A DNA stretch of 64,000 nt from Buttiauxella selenatireducens (GCF_031432975.1 NZ_CP133838.1:4774001-4838000); one strand, 5' to 3'. Shown: positions 1 through 10,166, counted from the stretch's first letter. Made by a program: numbers and translations. Notes: generated by a model not told the origin, from the letters alone.

Positions 1-116
1 ATGTTTACGACCTACACCAGAAAGTGATACCAGGAAACAAGCGTGATACGGAAACCGGACAGCGGGTCTTCTTCAGTGGGATATGCCAAAACCACAGGTC
101 TGACAAGGAAACGTTA

Positions 117-794
117 ATGAAACCATTTAAAAAAGTGTTAATTGTACTTGGCATTAGTCTGATTAGCGGTTGTCATTCAGCACCGAAAACACCGCCAACG
201 CAGGTGGTTTACCGCTTTTATGACCATCGTTACCTGGAGCTGACAGGATTTAACTGCCAGGGAGGGCTACGTTACATCGATACAAAATTAAAAATCCGGT
301 ATCAGATTTACGATGTATCTGATGGCTACAGGATATTCACTAAAAAATTTATCCACCCCTCGGAGCGCTATATCGCCATAACCTCATTTGAGGGTGATGG
401 TTTTTCTATTTCAAAAGATTATGGACGCACCTGGGATGGAGCAAGTTTCTCCCCTGGTGGCGGTGCCGTTAGATATGCAGATGATCAACCTCATCGCGAT
501 GAAATCGAGTCTTTCACCGTAGTCAACGACCAGGGCTTTATGCTGACAAAAACCGGTGATATCTACATGAGTTCAAAACCGTTTGATGCTGTAGATCCTG
601 AATCAGGACAAGGGGGGAAATGGGGTAAAGAGTATGCATCCTGGAATTCTTTTGCCGGCCCTGAATCCTGGACTATTGATGCTAATCGAAAGAATTTCCA
701 GAACATCCCCAACAAAATCCCCGAAGTTAAAAACTACACCGGTTGGGACAAAATGCGCTGCGACCCGGATTTAGGATTACCGCCGTCATCATGA
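117..794 (+). CDS. Lipoprotein resembling Tli3-type T6SS immunity proteins
   Basis: The protein has 225 residues. The start at 117 is chosen because it gives a lipoprotein signal: basic MKPFKK, a hydrophobic stretch, then lipobox LISGC with the acylated cysteine near residue 19; an in-frame upstream start at 24 would bury it. The mature part has a VVYRF-DHRYLEL segment, a region with SKDYGRTW (as in beta-propeller or sialidase-like folds) and a stretch around GFMLTKTGDIYMSSKPF. From memory this resembles the Tli3 family, periplasmic lipoproteins that protect against type VI secretion lipase effectors; that match is recalled, not computed. Nothing else of a T6SS is visible nearby. Bases 1-27 (ending AAG TGA) may be the tail of an upstream gene, possibly the cognate effector outside the window. 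An ordinary lipoprotein of unknown role remains possible. Confidence 0.6.
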   Translation: MKPFKKVLIVLGISLISGCHSAPKTPPTQVVYRFYDHRYLELTGFNCQGGLRYIDTKLKIRYQIYDVSDGYRIFTKKFIHPSERYIAITSFEGDGFSISKDYGRTWDGASFSPGGGAVRYADDQPHRDEIESFTVVNDQGFMLTKTGDIYMSSKPFDAVDPESGQGGKWGKEYASWNSFAGPESWTIDANRKNFQNIPNKIPEVKNYTGWDKMRCDPDLGLPPSS

Positions 795-1020
795 GGAAAT
801 AAATGATTTCACTATATAAAGAAGCAGTGGCAGAGAATAAGGGGTGATACAGAGGCTCGATTAATATTTTGCACAGCAGTTGTGCCAATACTATCCCGCT
901 CGTTCGATGTCTTATTTGAAAAATGTAGTGATGTGATGGACGTCCCTCCCCTTACCCAAAAATAAAATAGCGAGAGTGCCATCCACACTTTGCGGTTGAG
1001 CAGATGGCACAACATTCAAT

Positions 1021-2541
1021 TTATTGTTTTGGATAATGTGACGGACGGGCTTTCGGGTGTATTGCAAAATGGCCAGTCGGCGCGTTATCAACGGTCACAG
1101 GGACGATATGCGGCGCGTGCCTTATTCGTGAATGGTCGCGGAACATATAAACGATAAACGGCAGAATAAATACCAGACCGAAGCAGATTACCAGCAAGCC
1201 GGCATAGAGATCATGGGCATGGGTGCCAGGCAGAGAACTCGGTGGAATAAACGAAACAACAAACGCCAATACTGAAACCAGCAGACCAGAACAGGCGATA
1301 GCCAGCTTCACCGATTTTCCTCCGGGGATCTGGAAGGCACGCGTTCTATCGCGCTGATGTCGAACCAACTGGATATATCCCAGAAACAGCATCAGGTAGC
1401 TGCACAGATAAACAACCACGGTGAGTGACAGCGCAATCAGGAATGACATATTGCTACCGCCACCGGTATTGGTGAGAACAATCAATGCGAGGGTTGTGAT
1501 GGTTAATTGGGAAATCACCAGTGCTACTGGGACACCATTTTTGTTCACTTTGGCGAAACGCGAGGGCAATAAACCGTCTTGCGCCGTCACTAACATGCCG
1601 CGGGAAGGGCCAACAATCCACGACGCGATTTCTGCCAATACCCCCAGCATTAACAATGCAGCTATCACGCGAACCGCCCACTCATATTCAGGTCCGTAAT
1701 AATTTATCAAGGTGCTGAATGCCTGCATAACACCCGCAGAAAGGTTGATTTCATTGTGCGGGATCACCGCTGCGACGGACAGGCCACCAATGGAGCTCAA
1801 CACAATGGCGGCAATCACCAGCAGGAACATCGCCAGAGGATAATCGCGGGCCGGGTTTGTCATTTCATTAACGTGGGTTGCCGAGGCTTCAACGCCCATG
1901 TAACTGAGTACAAACGCCACAAACACCACTAATGTGCCAATCTGGGAAAAATCAGGGAAGAAGGTTTTCGCTGACATCTCAATGGCTAGCGGCTGCCCGT
2001 GATAAAGCCAGGCTACCGCCAACCCCACCAACACAATTGCCGGGAATAAAATCCCAAAGAAGAAGCCGAGTTTGGCAATGATCGCGGTATAGCGCGTCCC
2101 TTTGAATTGAGTCAGCGCCAGCCCCCACAAAATAACGACAGAAGCCACCGTTCTCACCAGCGGATCGGTGTTTAACGCAGGCCAACTGAGAATGTAAGAG
2201 AGTGCACCAAGCACAAAGTAAAGCATCGGGATAAAACCGATGGCGATTTGCAAATAGCTAAAGGAGATCGCCGCAAATCCCCAACGCTCCCCGAGCGTAT
2301 TAGAAACCCAGGCGTACAGGCCGCCTTCTTGCCAACCTTCGACGGTCGCCATTTCTGCGGCACACAGGCCCACGGGGATAAACCAGAAAATACCGCCCAT
2401 CAGGAGAAAGAAAATAAGGCTAAAGCCTGAGGTAGCAAACGTTGGATATTCATAAACTGCCATCACCATAGAGGCGGTAATGGCGAAAAAGCCGAGCAAA
2501 GTGAGCGATCTTGTAGGGCCGCTCGTCATTGTACTGGACAT
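1021..2541 (-). CDS. gadC: Glutamate:GABA antiporter GadC
   Basis: An inner-membrane antiporter of the APC superfamily (about 12 membrane helices) that imports glutamate and exports GABA made by GadB, so each cycle consumes a cytoplasmic proton. The sequence closely follows E. coli GadC, including the [19 protein letters not shown] block at the first helix and a C-terminal plug segment ([14 protein letters not shown]), which in E. coli closes the channel at neutral pH. The start at 2541 is preferred because GGAGAGG lies 5 nt upstream; a longer in-frame start at 2586 would add 15 residues with no counterpart in E. coli and lacks a good ribosome site. Product about 506 residues, against 511 in E. 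coli. It lies 112 nt downstream of gadB on the same strand and is probably cotranscribed with it. Confidence 0.95.
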   Translation of the reverse strand: MSSTMTSGPTRSLTLLGFFAITASMVMAVYEYPTFATSGFSLIFFLLMGGIFWFIPVGLCAAEMATVEGWQEGGLYAWVSNTLGERWGFAAISFSYLQIAIGFIPMLYFVLGALSYILSWPALNTDPLVRTVASVVILWGLALTQFKGTRYTAIIAKLGFFFGILFPAIVLVGLAVAWLYHGQPLAIEMSAKTFFPDFSQIGTLVVFVAFVLSYMGVEASATHVNEMTNPARDYPLAMFLLVIAAIVLSSIGGLSVAAVIPHNEINLSAGVMQAFSTLINYYGPEYEWAVRVIAALLMLGVLAEIASWIVGPSRGMLVTAQDGLLPSRFAKVNKNGVPVALVISQLTITTLALIVLTNTGGGSNMSFLIALSLTVVVYLCSYLMLFLGYIQLVRHQRDRTRAFQIPGGKSVKLAIACSGLLVSVLAFVVSFIPPSSLPGTHAHDLYAGLLVICFGLVFILPFIVYMFRDHSRIRHAPHIVPVTVDNAPTGHFAIHPKARPSHYPKQ

Positions 2542-2653
2542 AAGCCTCTCCACATCTTCAGGCATGAATAACCTGTTGATGCTCATACAAAATTATGGAA
2601 GAGAGCCGAAATCGACAGGCTCTCTGAATGATTGATACTGATAAGAAAGGGTT

Positions 2654-4051
2654 TTATGCGTGGTTGAAGCCACCCGCTTCCTCGATGGTCAGCGGACGTG
2701 TGACAGGATTTTGCTCAAGCGTTGCAAGAGTGCGTTTCAGATCAGCAATCAGCAATTCGGCCAAATCGGTGCTCATACCATGGCGAACCAGAATTCGCTG
2801 CACCACTAAGTCTTCACGGTGAGTTGGCATGGAATAAGCTGGCACCTGCCAGCCGCGGCTACGCAGGCGGTCGGCAAGGTCGTAAAGCGTGTAGCCACAA
2901 TTCTGGTGGTCCGCTTTTAACGTCCATGTCAGCCCAGGGATACCATGTTGTTGGTTGCCGTCATAAATAACCTCGAACGGGCCAATTGCGGCAATCTCAC
3001 GCGCCAGATACTGCGCAGTGTGGTAACAAGCCATATGAATTTTACGGTAGCCTTCACAGCCCAGACGCAGGAAGTTGTAATACTGAGCGACAATTTGCCC
3101 ACCAGGACGCGAGAAGTTCAGCGCAAAGGTCGGCATATTGCCGCCGAGGTAATTAACGTTGAAGACCAAATCCTCTGGCAGATCCAGTTTTTCACGCCAT
3201 ACCACCCAACCGGCACCCAGTGGTGCAAGGCCGAATTTGTGGCCGGAAGCATTAATGGATTTCACACGTGGCAGACGAAAGTCCCATTCGATTTCCGGTG
3301 CGCAGAACGGAGCAAGGAAACCCCCACTGGCACCATCGACGTGAATGGGAATATCAATCCCGGTCTTCGCGGACAAATCATCCAGCGCATCATTAATTTC
3401 TTTTACCGGCTCGTACTGGCAGGTAAAGGTAATGCCCAACGTTGGCACGACGCCGATAGTGTTTTCATCCGCATATTTAAGCACTTCTTCGGCGGTCATC
3501 ATCAGGCGATCGCCTTCCAGTGGAATTTCACGTAACTCAACGTCAAAGTAGCGGGCGAATTTGTGCCAACAAATCTGTACCGGGCCGCAAATCAAATTCG
3601 GTTTATCCGTAGATTTCCCCGCAAGTTCACGGCGTTTACGCCAACGCCATTTCATCGCCAGGCCGCCAAGCATTGCGGCTTCTGAAGAACCTATCGTTGA
3701 ACAACCCATCGTGTCGGTTGCTGACGGGGAATGCCAAAGGTCGGCGAGCATATTCACGCAACGCTGCTCAATTTCAGCGGTTTGCGGATACTCATCTTTA
3801 TCAATCATGTTTTTGTCGATGGAGAGATCCATTAACTGGCGGATCTCATCATCAACCCAGGTCTGGCAAAAGGTCGCCAGATTTTGGCGGGAGTTACCGT
3901 CAAGCATTAGTTCATCATGAATGGCATGAAAAACATTACGTGGATTACTTTCTTTTACCGGAAATGCGGTTTTAGGTAGCGGCGCCAATAACTCTACGGA
4001 TGCATAAATATCGTCATTTTCATCTTCGACAGACTGAGTTGATATGATCAT
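2654..4051 (-). CDS. gadB: Glutamate decarboxylase (PLP-dependent)
   Basis: Converts glutamate to GABA and CO2 in the cytoplasm, consuming a proton; with GadC this is the most effective enterobacterial acid-resistance system. The 465-residue product matches E. coli GadA/GadB (466) along its length, including the PLP-lysine motif [12 protein letters not shown] near residue 275, the HVDGASGG loop and IGSSEA. The C-terminus ends GGFNHA, keeping the penultimate-region histidine that in E. coli GadB (His465) closes the active site at neutral pH. The N-terminal 15 residues differ from E. coli, where this segment forms the acid-induced helical bundle that drives membrane association. Ribosome site AGAGGA is 7 nt before the ATG. 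Only one decarboxylase gene is in the window. It follows hdeB by 58 nt. Confidence 0.96.
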   Translation of the reverse strand: MIISTQSVEDENDDIYASVELLAPLPKTAFPVKESNPRNVFHAIHDELMLDGNSRQNLATFCQTWVDDEIRQLMDLSIDKNMIDKDEYPQTAEIEQRCVNMLADLWHSPSATDTMGCSTIGSSEAAMLGGLAMKWRWRKRRELAGKSTDKPNLICGPVQICWHKFARYFDVELREIPLEGDRLMMTAEEVLKYADENTIGVVPTLGITFTCQYEPVKEINDALDDLSAKTGIDIPIHVDGASGGFLAPFCAPEIEWDFRLPRVKSINASGHKFGLAPLGAGWVVWREKLDLPEDLVFNVNYLGGNMPTFALNFSRPGGQIVAQYYNFLRLGCEGYRKIHMACYHTAQYLAREIAAIGPFEVIYDGNQQHGIPGLTWTLKADHQNCGYTLYDLADRLRSRGWQVPAYSMPTHREDLVVQRILVRHGMSTDLAELLIADLKRTLATLEQNPVTRPLTIEEAGGFNHA

Positions 4052-4109
4052 AATAAATCCTCTATTGGTCTCATTTCATTTAACAGTTCAATTAATCGTG
4101 AGTGCAGAT

Positions 4110-4412
4110 TTACTTAACGCTATGAGTCAGCTCACCCAATTTTGCTTTAGGCGTTTTTTGACACTGTTTATAAATTCTGGGTACTGATACGGTTTCAACT
4201 TCCTGCCAGTGGACATAATCGCCACCTTTAAAGTCGGTATCTTTATTCACCACCCAAAAGGCGACTGGCGTCATATATTTTGGGTTCATGTTGATAAACT
4301 CCTGACAGGTCATATTCTGCGGCGTCGTTTCCTGAGCAGCGAAAGCGCTATTCATTGAGCCAGATAAAGCGGCAGCAGAAACAATTAACGAAATAAATAC
4401 TTTATTCTTCAT
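4110..4412 (-). CDS. hdeB: Periplasmic acid chaperone HdeB
   Basis: A small periplasmic chaperone that binds unfolding proteins at low pH. The 100-residue precursor has a signal peptide ending AFA-A near residue 26, then the HdeB signature MTCQEFINMNPKYMTPVAFW and a second cysteine in YKQCQK; the two cysteines should form the family disulfide. It matches HdeB better than HdeA (TCQEF with LNPK/NMNPK and a GGD motif). E. coli carries hdeA and hdeB in tandem next to divergent hdeD; here only one chaperone gene is present and it is cotranscribed with hdeD (15 nt gap). Whether it covers both pH ranges is unknown. Confidence 0.85.
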   Translation of the reverse strand: MKNKVFISLIVSAAALSGSMNSAFAAQETTPQNMTCQEFINMNPKYMTPVAFWVVNKDTDFKGGDYVHWQEVETVSVPRIYKQCQKTPKAKLGELTHSVK

Positions 4413-4427
4413 AAGTTAATCCAGTGT

Positions 4428-5030
4428 TTATTGTGAATTTGAAAAAGCTTGTTTAATCTGCGGAGCAGTCGTCAGTTTCTTGCGCAAAATGAGAAAACTC
4501 ACTGCGCTGAAAATCATCTCAATGCCAATAAATGCGGTCGTAAAGAGATACGATTGTTCAGGCGTCATCCCTAGCCAGATAATCGCAATCAGCAGATCAA
4601 AAATACCGATAAAAACGTTCGGGATAGCGCCTACGTGGCCTCGCATAGTGAACCCTGACACGATGCGTGAAACCCCACCGACAATGAACAAGCAGCAAAA
4701 TACTATCGATAACGAATTCATTCCAACCAGCGGATGAGAGACGAAGCTGTAGCCCAACAATAACCAGGCTATGGCAAACACCGCGCTGACAAATTTAGAT
4801 CGCCAGTGCTGGGAACGAAAAACCACCAGGCTATAAAGAGTATAAAAACCGCAGACCATAAACAGCATGCCAATAATATAGCAGAGGTACATCCCAGCCA
4901 TAAAAGGGAAAATAAGACAGCAAGCACCGCATAGATAGAGAAGCACCGCCATAATCATGGCATGTCTTTTATATTGAAGACGTGAAGCTTCACTAAGCGC
5001 TTTCACTCTAAATTGGTTAAATATGAACAT
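4428..5030 (-). CDS. hdeD: Acid-resistance membrane protein HdeD
   Basis: A 200-residue inner-membrane protein with about six hydrophobic helices of the DUF308/HdeD family (E. coli HdeD 190 residues), linked to acid resistance at high cell density. The start has GGTGGA 6 nt upstream. It is the first gene of the leftward set hdeD-hdeB-gadB-gadC; the 230-bp region upstream is shared with divergent yfdX. In E. coli hdeD is divergent from hdeAB, so same-strand linkage to hdeB and gad is a rearrangement. The molecular activity of HdeD is not established. Confidence 0.88.
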   Translation of the reverse strand: MFIFNQFRVKALSEASRLQYKRHAMIMAVLLYLCGACCLIFPFMAGMYLCYIIGMLFMVCGFYTLYSLVVFRSQHWRSKFVSAVFAIAWLLLGYSFVSHPLVGMNSLSIVFCCLFIVGGVSRIVSGFTMRGHVGAIPNVFIGIFDLLIAIIWLGMTPEQSYLFTTAFIGIEMIFSAVSFLILRKKLTTAPQIKQAFSNSQ

Positions 5031-5117
5031 TTGATATCCACCCTGTAGTTGATTCTTAAAATAGTAAAACCCGTTACCCTACGAGGTAAATAAGAGTGAA
5101 GCCCCATTGCTATACGC

Positions 5118-5160
5118 CCAATCTGACGTCTGTCTCAGCAATCTGACAAGCGTCAGATGG
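5118..5160. promoter_or_regulatory. Repeated ATCTGAC motifs between hdeD and yfdX
   Basis: The intergenic region between divergent hdeD and yfdX holds ATCTGAC at 5121-5127 and again at 5141-5147; the second pairs with GTCAGAT at 5152-5158 as a perfect 7-bp inverted repeat with a 4-nt spacer. Three half-sites within 40 bp in a divergent promoter suggest an operator, with EvgA from the adjacent system as a natural candidate. The motif does not obviously match the E. coli EvgA or GadE sites I recall, so the regulator is unassigned. Confidence 0.35.
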
Positions 5161-5260
5161 CTCCTGCAATATTCATTCTGCGCTCTGATTTTCATCCTGA
5201 TCGTTATTTTCTATTCTGGCTCCGTTGGTGATTAACACCCATTTTATTGAGGAGAAGATA

Positions 5261-5893
5261 ATGAAAAAATTAATTCTGGCTGGTGTACTGGCAACCATGA
5301 TGAGTTCTGCACCGGTATTTGCTGCAACAACAGCAACTCCAGCGCAAACCGCTGCTGCAACCGCACAAATCCAAAAAGAAGCTGCTGACGTGATGCAGGT
5401 TGCCGTACAGGGCGCGAATGCCATGCGTGATATCCAATTCGCACGACTGGCGCTGTTTCACGGTGAACCCGCCACGGCTAAAAAACTGACTGATGACGCG
5501 GCAACGCTGCTTAAAGATGACAGCGTGGACTGGAAGAAATTTGTCAAAACCGATTCCAAAGCGAAGATGATTGACGATCAATACGTCATCATTAACGCCA
5601 ATGTCACCTTATCTGAAGACTATATTGCGACACCGGCCAAAGAGAGCGCCATCAAGTCTGCTAATGAAAAACTGGCAAAAGGCGATAAAAAAGGGGCAAT
5701 GGATACCTTACGTCTGGCGGGCATTGGCGTAATGGAAAATCAATATTTGATGCCACTGAACCAAACCCGTAAAGCGGTGGCTCAGGCTCAAAAACTGTTG
5801 GCAGACGGCAAATACTACGAGGCTAATTTGGTACTGAAAGGTGCTGAAGACGGTATCGTAGTGGATAGTGAAATGTTCGCTGCAACCCACTAA
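5261..5893 (+). CDS. yfdX: YfdX family periplasmic acid-response protein
   Basis: A 210-residue exported protein of the YfdX family. The start at 5261 is supported by GAGGAG 7 nt upstream and begins a typical signal peptide (MKKLILAG... ending VFAAT near residue 22); an in-frame start 12 codons earlier is not needed. The mature protein is helical and alanine/lysine rich. In E. coli, yfdX lies in the evgAS region, is strongly induced by EvgA and is connected with acid tolerance; in vitro chaperone-like activity has been reported for homologues. Here it is next to evgSA and divergent from hdeD, so it probably belongs to the same acid-response regulon. Confidence 0.9.
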   Translation: MKKLILAGVLATMMSSAPVFAATTATPAQTAAATAQIQKEAADVMQVAVQGANAMRDIQFARLALFHGEPATAKKLTDDAATLLKDDSVDWKKFVKTDSKAKMIDDQYVIINANVTLSEDYIATPAKESAIKSANEKLAKGDKKGAMDTLRLAGIGVMENQYLMPLNQTRKAVAQAQKLLADGKYYEANLVLKGAEDGIVVDSEMFAATH

Positions 5894-5930
5894 GCAGCGT
5901 TAACATTGCGAAGTGATTTTCGTCTTGAAT

Positions 5931-6035
5931 GTCGGATGTCGCTTCGCTAATCCGACCTACGAAAGCTGCGTTTGCATTATCGTCTCGTAGGTCGGATGCC
6001 GTTATGGGAAGGATTAGCCTAAGCGGTATCCCGCT
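5931..6035. repeat. REP/BIME-like palindromic repeat pair
   Basis: Between convergent yfdX and evgS. Bases 5931-5960 form a hairpin with arms GTCGGAT and ATCCGAC; 5986-6000 (GTAGGTCGGATGCC) carries the same arm in inverted orientation relative to ATCCGACCTAC at 5950-5960. This is the usual layout of a BIME made of two REP units and may protect or terminate the two convergent transcripts. Confidence 0.65.
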
Positions 6036-6038
6036 TTT

Positions 6039-9000
6039 CTAGTGGCTTATCAAACTGTCTATCTCAATGTCGATTTCCCGCATCACCGCAGAAATTTTCT
6101 CAAGCGTTTCCTTACGTTCCTCAAGCGGTATCGCATCATGTCGGCGTGATTCGAAAGGTTCACACAACGCCTGAAGCGCTGTGATTTCCAGAATCTGTGC
6201 CGAGCCATGCAAACGGTGTAACGCGTGCAAAAACATCTTAGGTTCATCCTGCTCAATAGAGCGCACGGCGACTTGCAAATCATTGGCCGACGCTTCGCGG
6301 AACGTTTCCAGAATCTCGTTCATCAACGTCCTGTCACCACCGGTGTTCTCGGTCAGAATACTCAGTTTCAAATGTCGCGTGTTGCCAGAGGACGCACGCC
6401 CCATATCGAGTTTACTCAGCTCATGAGTCAACGTTTGAATCGAAATCGGTTTAAACAGGCACTGATTCATCCCACTTTGCAGGCATTGCTCGCGTGACTG
6501 CGAAAGTGCACTGGCGGTAAGTCCCCAGATTTGCAGCCGCGCATTCTTGCGACGTAAAGATGCCGTCAGCGCCAGACCATCTTTTTTCGGCATGTTCAGG
6601 TCAGTTATCAACAAATCGTACTGCTTGTGGGCGATTTTGGCTTCAGCCTCCTCTCCGTCACAGGCTTCATCCACGTTGTAGCCAATGGCATTCAACTGGC
6701 GCTTTAACAGCAGGCGATTCGTCGGATTATCGTCAGCAATCAAAATCGACAAACGAGGCAGCGGCGACAAAGCGGCTGGCGTATTCTTCGTCGGGGTACG
6801 GGTTTGCTGTGCGATTTCAACCGCAAGCGTAATGGTGAAAGTGGAGCCTTGCGATTGCTGGCTGCTGAGTTCCAGCGTGCCGCCCATCAGTGTCACCAAC
6901 TCTTTGGTGATAACCAGCCCCAGCCCAGACCCGATATGTTTACGCCCCTGACCTGCCTGAACATAGCGGTGGAATAATGTCTTCTGTTCTTCCGTACTGA
7001 TCCCGCAGCCGGTATCGCTCACCGTCACGGTCAAAGTCCCATGTTTATCCTCACCGGGTGTCAGGCGGCAAGAAACCTCTATATGCCCTTGCTCGGTAAA
7101 CTTCAGCGCATTGCCGACCAGATTGTTGAGAATTTGCCGCCAGGCTTGCGGGTCAATCAGCACGCGATCATCCGCCGCAAGATGACTGCTAAAACGCAGC
7201 TCCACGCCTTTCTGTCTGGCCAAAGCGTCAAACGAGTGGCACTGAACGTCGATAAGCTGCGATAAATCCGTCCATTGTGGGGCAATCTGGTATTTACCGG
7301 ACTCAATCTTATCAACGTCCAGAATCTTCCCGATCAACCCCAGCAGCGATTGTGCGGTAGCCGCGGCAAGGGCTATCGCCTCTTTGCGCTGAGCGGCGTT
7401 GAGATCCGAACTCGACAGCAGCTCTAAAAAACCAACAATCGAACTCACCGGAGTACGCAGCTCGTGGCTCATACTCGCAAGGAAGCGACTTTTCGCTTTC
7501 GTGGCTTGAATCGCTTTATCTTTTTCAGCCTCCAGCTCATGTGAGAGCGCCTCTTTAAGCTGCAATTCTTCTTCGAGTTGCCGTTGTGACTGTTTTCTTT
7601 TGCGCACCTCACGCGACAGCGATAATCCCCACCCCAGGCTAATGGCAATCAGCACTAACGCGAAGAACACCAGCTGATAAAACTGCCTGCTATAAAGGCT
7701 CCAGGTGTCTTTCTGTACGCTAGAAATTTTCGACCACTTCTCCGTCATTTGCAGAATATCGCGTGGAGGAATCGCTTGCAGCGCCTTACTCATAATGGCG
7801 TTCAGTTCTGGTTCATCGCGCGCCATCGCAAACCTCAGCGAGGCGCTCGGCATTCCGGGTAGCCGCATGTAGTACATTTTTTGCAGATAATAATGATCAA
7901 TCATGTAGCGGGCGGATAACTCGCTCGTAATCGCCGCATCGACCTCGCCCTTCTCCACCATTTTCATTGCCTCAACAATGTTTTCCGTTTCAACCAGGGT
8001 CGCCTGCGGATAACGTTGATGTAAATCGTTGGTCAAAATAGTCCCCGCGGCCACGGCAATGCGCAGGGGTTTTGTGAGCAACAGGTCGGCTTTTTCCTGG
8101 TGTGGAGTGACAATCACATACGAGATGCTCATAAGCGAATCGCTAAACGAGATTAATTTCTGCGGCGCATTATTCAGCGTTGCGGCGGGGATCATATCCC
8201 ATTGATCTGGTGCCATTTTGTTGCCGGAATTAACCATCACCGGCTGAAATTCAAGCCCGGTTTGTAGCTGAATAATATTGAGTAAATCAGCCATGATGCC
8301 GCGTAGCTCGCCACCCTGGTCGATAAGCGTAAACGGTGGATAGTTAGGGTTAATCAACACCTTAATATTACGATGTTTTTTGAGCCACTCCTGCTCTTCC
8401 TTACTGAACGGAATAGGTGAATTCAGGTAGGAAAGATTGCCGCGATTCAACCAGTTCTGCATCATCCGCATATGCGTTTCATTACTAATAGAAGTAATGA
8501 AAGTTTCAAGGATGTTTCGCAACAACGGTTGATTCTTACTGGTGATAAAGTAATTGTATTGTTCTTGCTTGTTGAAGTAGTGAGTTATAACCAGCGATTG
8601 TGAGAAGTATTTAGAAATGTAATTCCCGGTGGTTACGTTATTACCTATAAAATATTGATTTTTACCATCCCGCACCGATGACAATGCCTGATAGTCATCA
8701 TCGTAAAAGGCCATTCTGGCGTTAGGGAAGGCTTCTTTGGCGACACTGGAAAATGCGCAATCCTGCACGCAGGCAAGGGTCACTTCCTTATCCGTTTTTA
8801 GCGGCAGCAAGGTATTTTTGAGCGAAGTCACCAGCGTCGGCCAGGTTTTGATCAACGCCGAAGTCGTCAACAGAGCGCTTCCCACATCTTTGTGGACAGA
8901 TAGCTGAGTGAGCAGCGTATCGACTTCGTGTCTCGAAAGCGCCGCAAGGGCTTCTTTCTCGCTATCGTACTGTTTAATAATAATTTTAATATGCAGATTT

Positions 9001-9269
9001 TTTTGCATCAGGGCCAGGTAATCGGCATTCACTCCCTGATAAATTCCCCCGGTACTTTCATAATCGATAGGGGAAACCTCCGGCAACCAGGTACCGACAG
9101 TGAGGTTTTTTTTGTGCTCCAGCCAAAACCGTTCTTCCGGGCTTAAACGAATATCCAGCACTGCGGGCTGGTAGTTACTTTTAAGCTCAATAACTTGTGT
9201 CGCGCCAAAGGTGGAAAAACTGCTCAAGCCAAAAACAATCATCAAATAAATAAACAAACGAGCCAGCAT
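6039..9269 (-). CDS. evgS: Hybrid sensor histidine kinase EvgS
   Basis: An unorthodox inner-membrane kinase that phosphorylates EvgA and in E. coli responds to mild acid. The 1076 residues show: signal peptide (about 1-22), two tandem periplasmic SBP_bac_3-like domains (about 50-280 and 295-515), a membrane helix (about 530-552), a HisKA domain with His602 in SHELRTP, an HATPase domain with DTGCGIS and GSGLGL, a receiver domain with Asp890 in TDLNMP, and an HPt domain with His1018 in HRLHGSA. These match the E. coli phosphorelay residues (H721, D1009, H1137) after allowing for the longer E. coli protein (1197 residues); the 121-residue difference lies N-terminal to the kinase core. It starts 4 nt after evgA, with AGGG 8 nt before its ATG. 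Confidence 0.93.
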   Translation of the reverse strand: MLARLFIYLMIVFGLSSFSTFGATQVIELKSNYQPAVLDIRLSPEERFWLEHKKNLTVGTWLPEVSPIDYESTGGIYQGVNADYLALMQKNLHIKIIIKQYDSEKEALAALSRHEVDTLLTQLSVHKDVGSALLTTSALIKTWPTLVTSLKNTLLPLKTDKEVTLACVQDCAFSSVAKEAFPNARMAFYDDDYQALSSVRDGKNQYFIGNNVTTGNYISKYFSQSLVITHYFNKQEQYNYFITSKNQPLLRNILETFITSISNETHMRMMQNWLNRGNLSYLNSPIPFSKEEQEWLKKHRNIKVLINPNYPPFTLIDQGGELRGIMADLLNIIQLQTGLEFQPVMVNSGNKMAPDQWDMIPAATLNNAPQKLISFSDSLMSISYVIVTPHQEKADLLLTKPLRIAVAAGTILTNDLHQRYPQATLVETENIVEAMKMVEKGEVDAAITSELSARYMIDHYYLQKMYYMRLPGMPSASLRFAMARDEPELNAIMSKALQAIPPRDILQMTEKWSKISSVQKDTWSLYSRQFYQLVFFALVLIAISLGWGLSLSREVRKRKQSQRQLEEELQLKEALSHELEAEKDKAIQATKAKSRFLASMSHELRTPVSSIVGFLELLSSSDLNAAQRKEAIALAAATAQSLLGLIGKILDVDKIESGKYQIAPQWTDLSQLIDVQCHSFDALARQKGVELRFSSHLAADDRVLIDPQAWRQILNNLVGNALKFTEQGHIEVSCRLTPGEDKHGTLTVTVSDTGCGISTEEQKTLFHRYVQAGQGRKHIGSGLGLVITKELVTLMGGTLELSSQQSQGSTFTITLAVEIAQQTRTPTKNTPAALSPLPRLSILIADDNPTNRLLLKRQLNAIGYNVDEACDGEEAEAKIAHKQYDLLITDLNMPKKDGLALTASLRRKNARLQIWGLTASALSQSREQCLQSGMNQCLFKPISIQTLTHELSKLDMGRASSGNTRHLKLSILTENTGGDRTLMNEILETFREASANDLQVAVRSIEQDEPKMFLHALHRLHGSAQILEITALQALCEPFESRRHDAIPLEERKETLEKISAVMREIDIEIDSLISH

Positions 9270-9273
9270 CTGA

Positions 9274-9888
9274 TTACCCTATTTTATTTCTTTGCGCATA
9301 ATCGTAGAGTTCCATCAATGAGGAGCAATCTAGTTTTTCCATTAAGCGAGTTTTATAGGTGCTCACCGTTTTATTACTGATATTCATTTTTCTGGCGATG
9401 GTGGTGTAATCAATGCCATTGAGAATATAACGCAGCACCTTCATTTCCTGGGTCGATAACGTATCCAGTTTGTCTTGCTCAGTAATGCTCGTACCAATAA
9501 AGCGTTCAAGAGAGAAAGGGAAATAGCTATAACCATTCTTTGCCGCGTCGATGGCAGCGAGAATATTGTTCATCCCCTCTTTTTTACTGACAAACCCATT
9601 CGCGCCACACTCTGCGCTACGCTTACCATAAAACAGTTCGTTTTTGGCCGAGATGATAATGATAAAGCCCGCGAAATGGCGTTTGCGTAATTGTTCCAGC
9701 ACCTCAATGCCGCTAATGCAGGGGATATCAACATCGATTATCAGCAGATCCGGTTTGAGCCTCTCCGTGGTTTGCACCGCATGTTCGCCGCTATCGAGCT
9801 CAGTGATGACGGTGATGCCATTAGTATCGAGTAAATTGCGAATGGCGATCCGCGCCAATGGATGATCGTCAACGATTATCGCGTTCAT
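9274..9888 (-). CDS. evgA: Response regulator EvgA (NarL/LuxR type)
   Basis: DNA-binding partner of EvgS, 204 residues as in E. coli. The receiver domain has the acidic pair in VDDHP, phospho-acceptor Asp52 in IIDVDIP and a conserved lysine in SKKEG. The C-terminal part (about 140-204) is a LuxR-type helix-turn-helix (LSTQEMKVLRYILNG, TIARKMNISNKTVSTYK). In E. coli EvgA induces ydeO, gadE and yfdX; here yfdX, hdeD, hdeB and gadBC are immediate neighbours, so control may be direct. No gadE, gadX or ydeO is in the window. The 278 bp upstream of evgA are AT-rich and contain its promoter, which I did not resolve. Confidence 0.95.
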   Translation of the reverse strand: MNAIIVDDHPLARIAIRNLLDTNGITVITELDSGEHAVQTTERLKPDLLIIDVDIPCISGIEVLEQLRKRHFAGFIIIISAKNELFYGKRSAECGANGFVSKKEGMNNILAAIDAAKNGYSYFPFSLERFIGTSITEQDKLDTLSTQEMKVLRYILNGIDYTTIARKMNISNKTVSTYKTRLMEKLDCSSLMELYDYAQRNKIG

Positions 9889-10166
9889 TGCGTTAAGAAA
9901 TCCTGATGTAATAAAAAATAGCGAAGTTAGCTATATTATTACTTTTTAGGGAGGATTCAGGGGTGGATGACATTTAGATATACAAGGAAAAGGTGTCCTT
10001 AAATATTTACACTGTGTACAACCCAGCAAAGAAAATGGCTTCTATTTATTCAGTTCATTACCTTTCATTTAAATTAATCCTGCTTAATATGATATCGATC
10101 ATATTCTTGATGACACGTGTAGGAAATGTCTTCATATATTTTGCCGCATATTCAATCCTGAGATCA

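Noticed and set aside
812-1015. 67-codon frame downstream of the first lipoprotein
   Set aside because: No ribosome site, no recognisable domain and unusual composition; likely chance.
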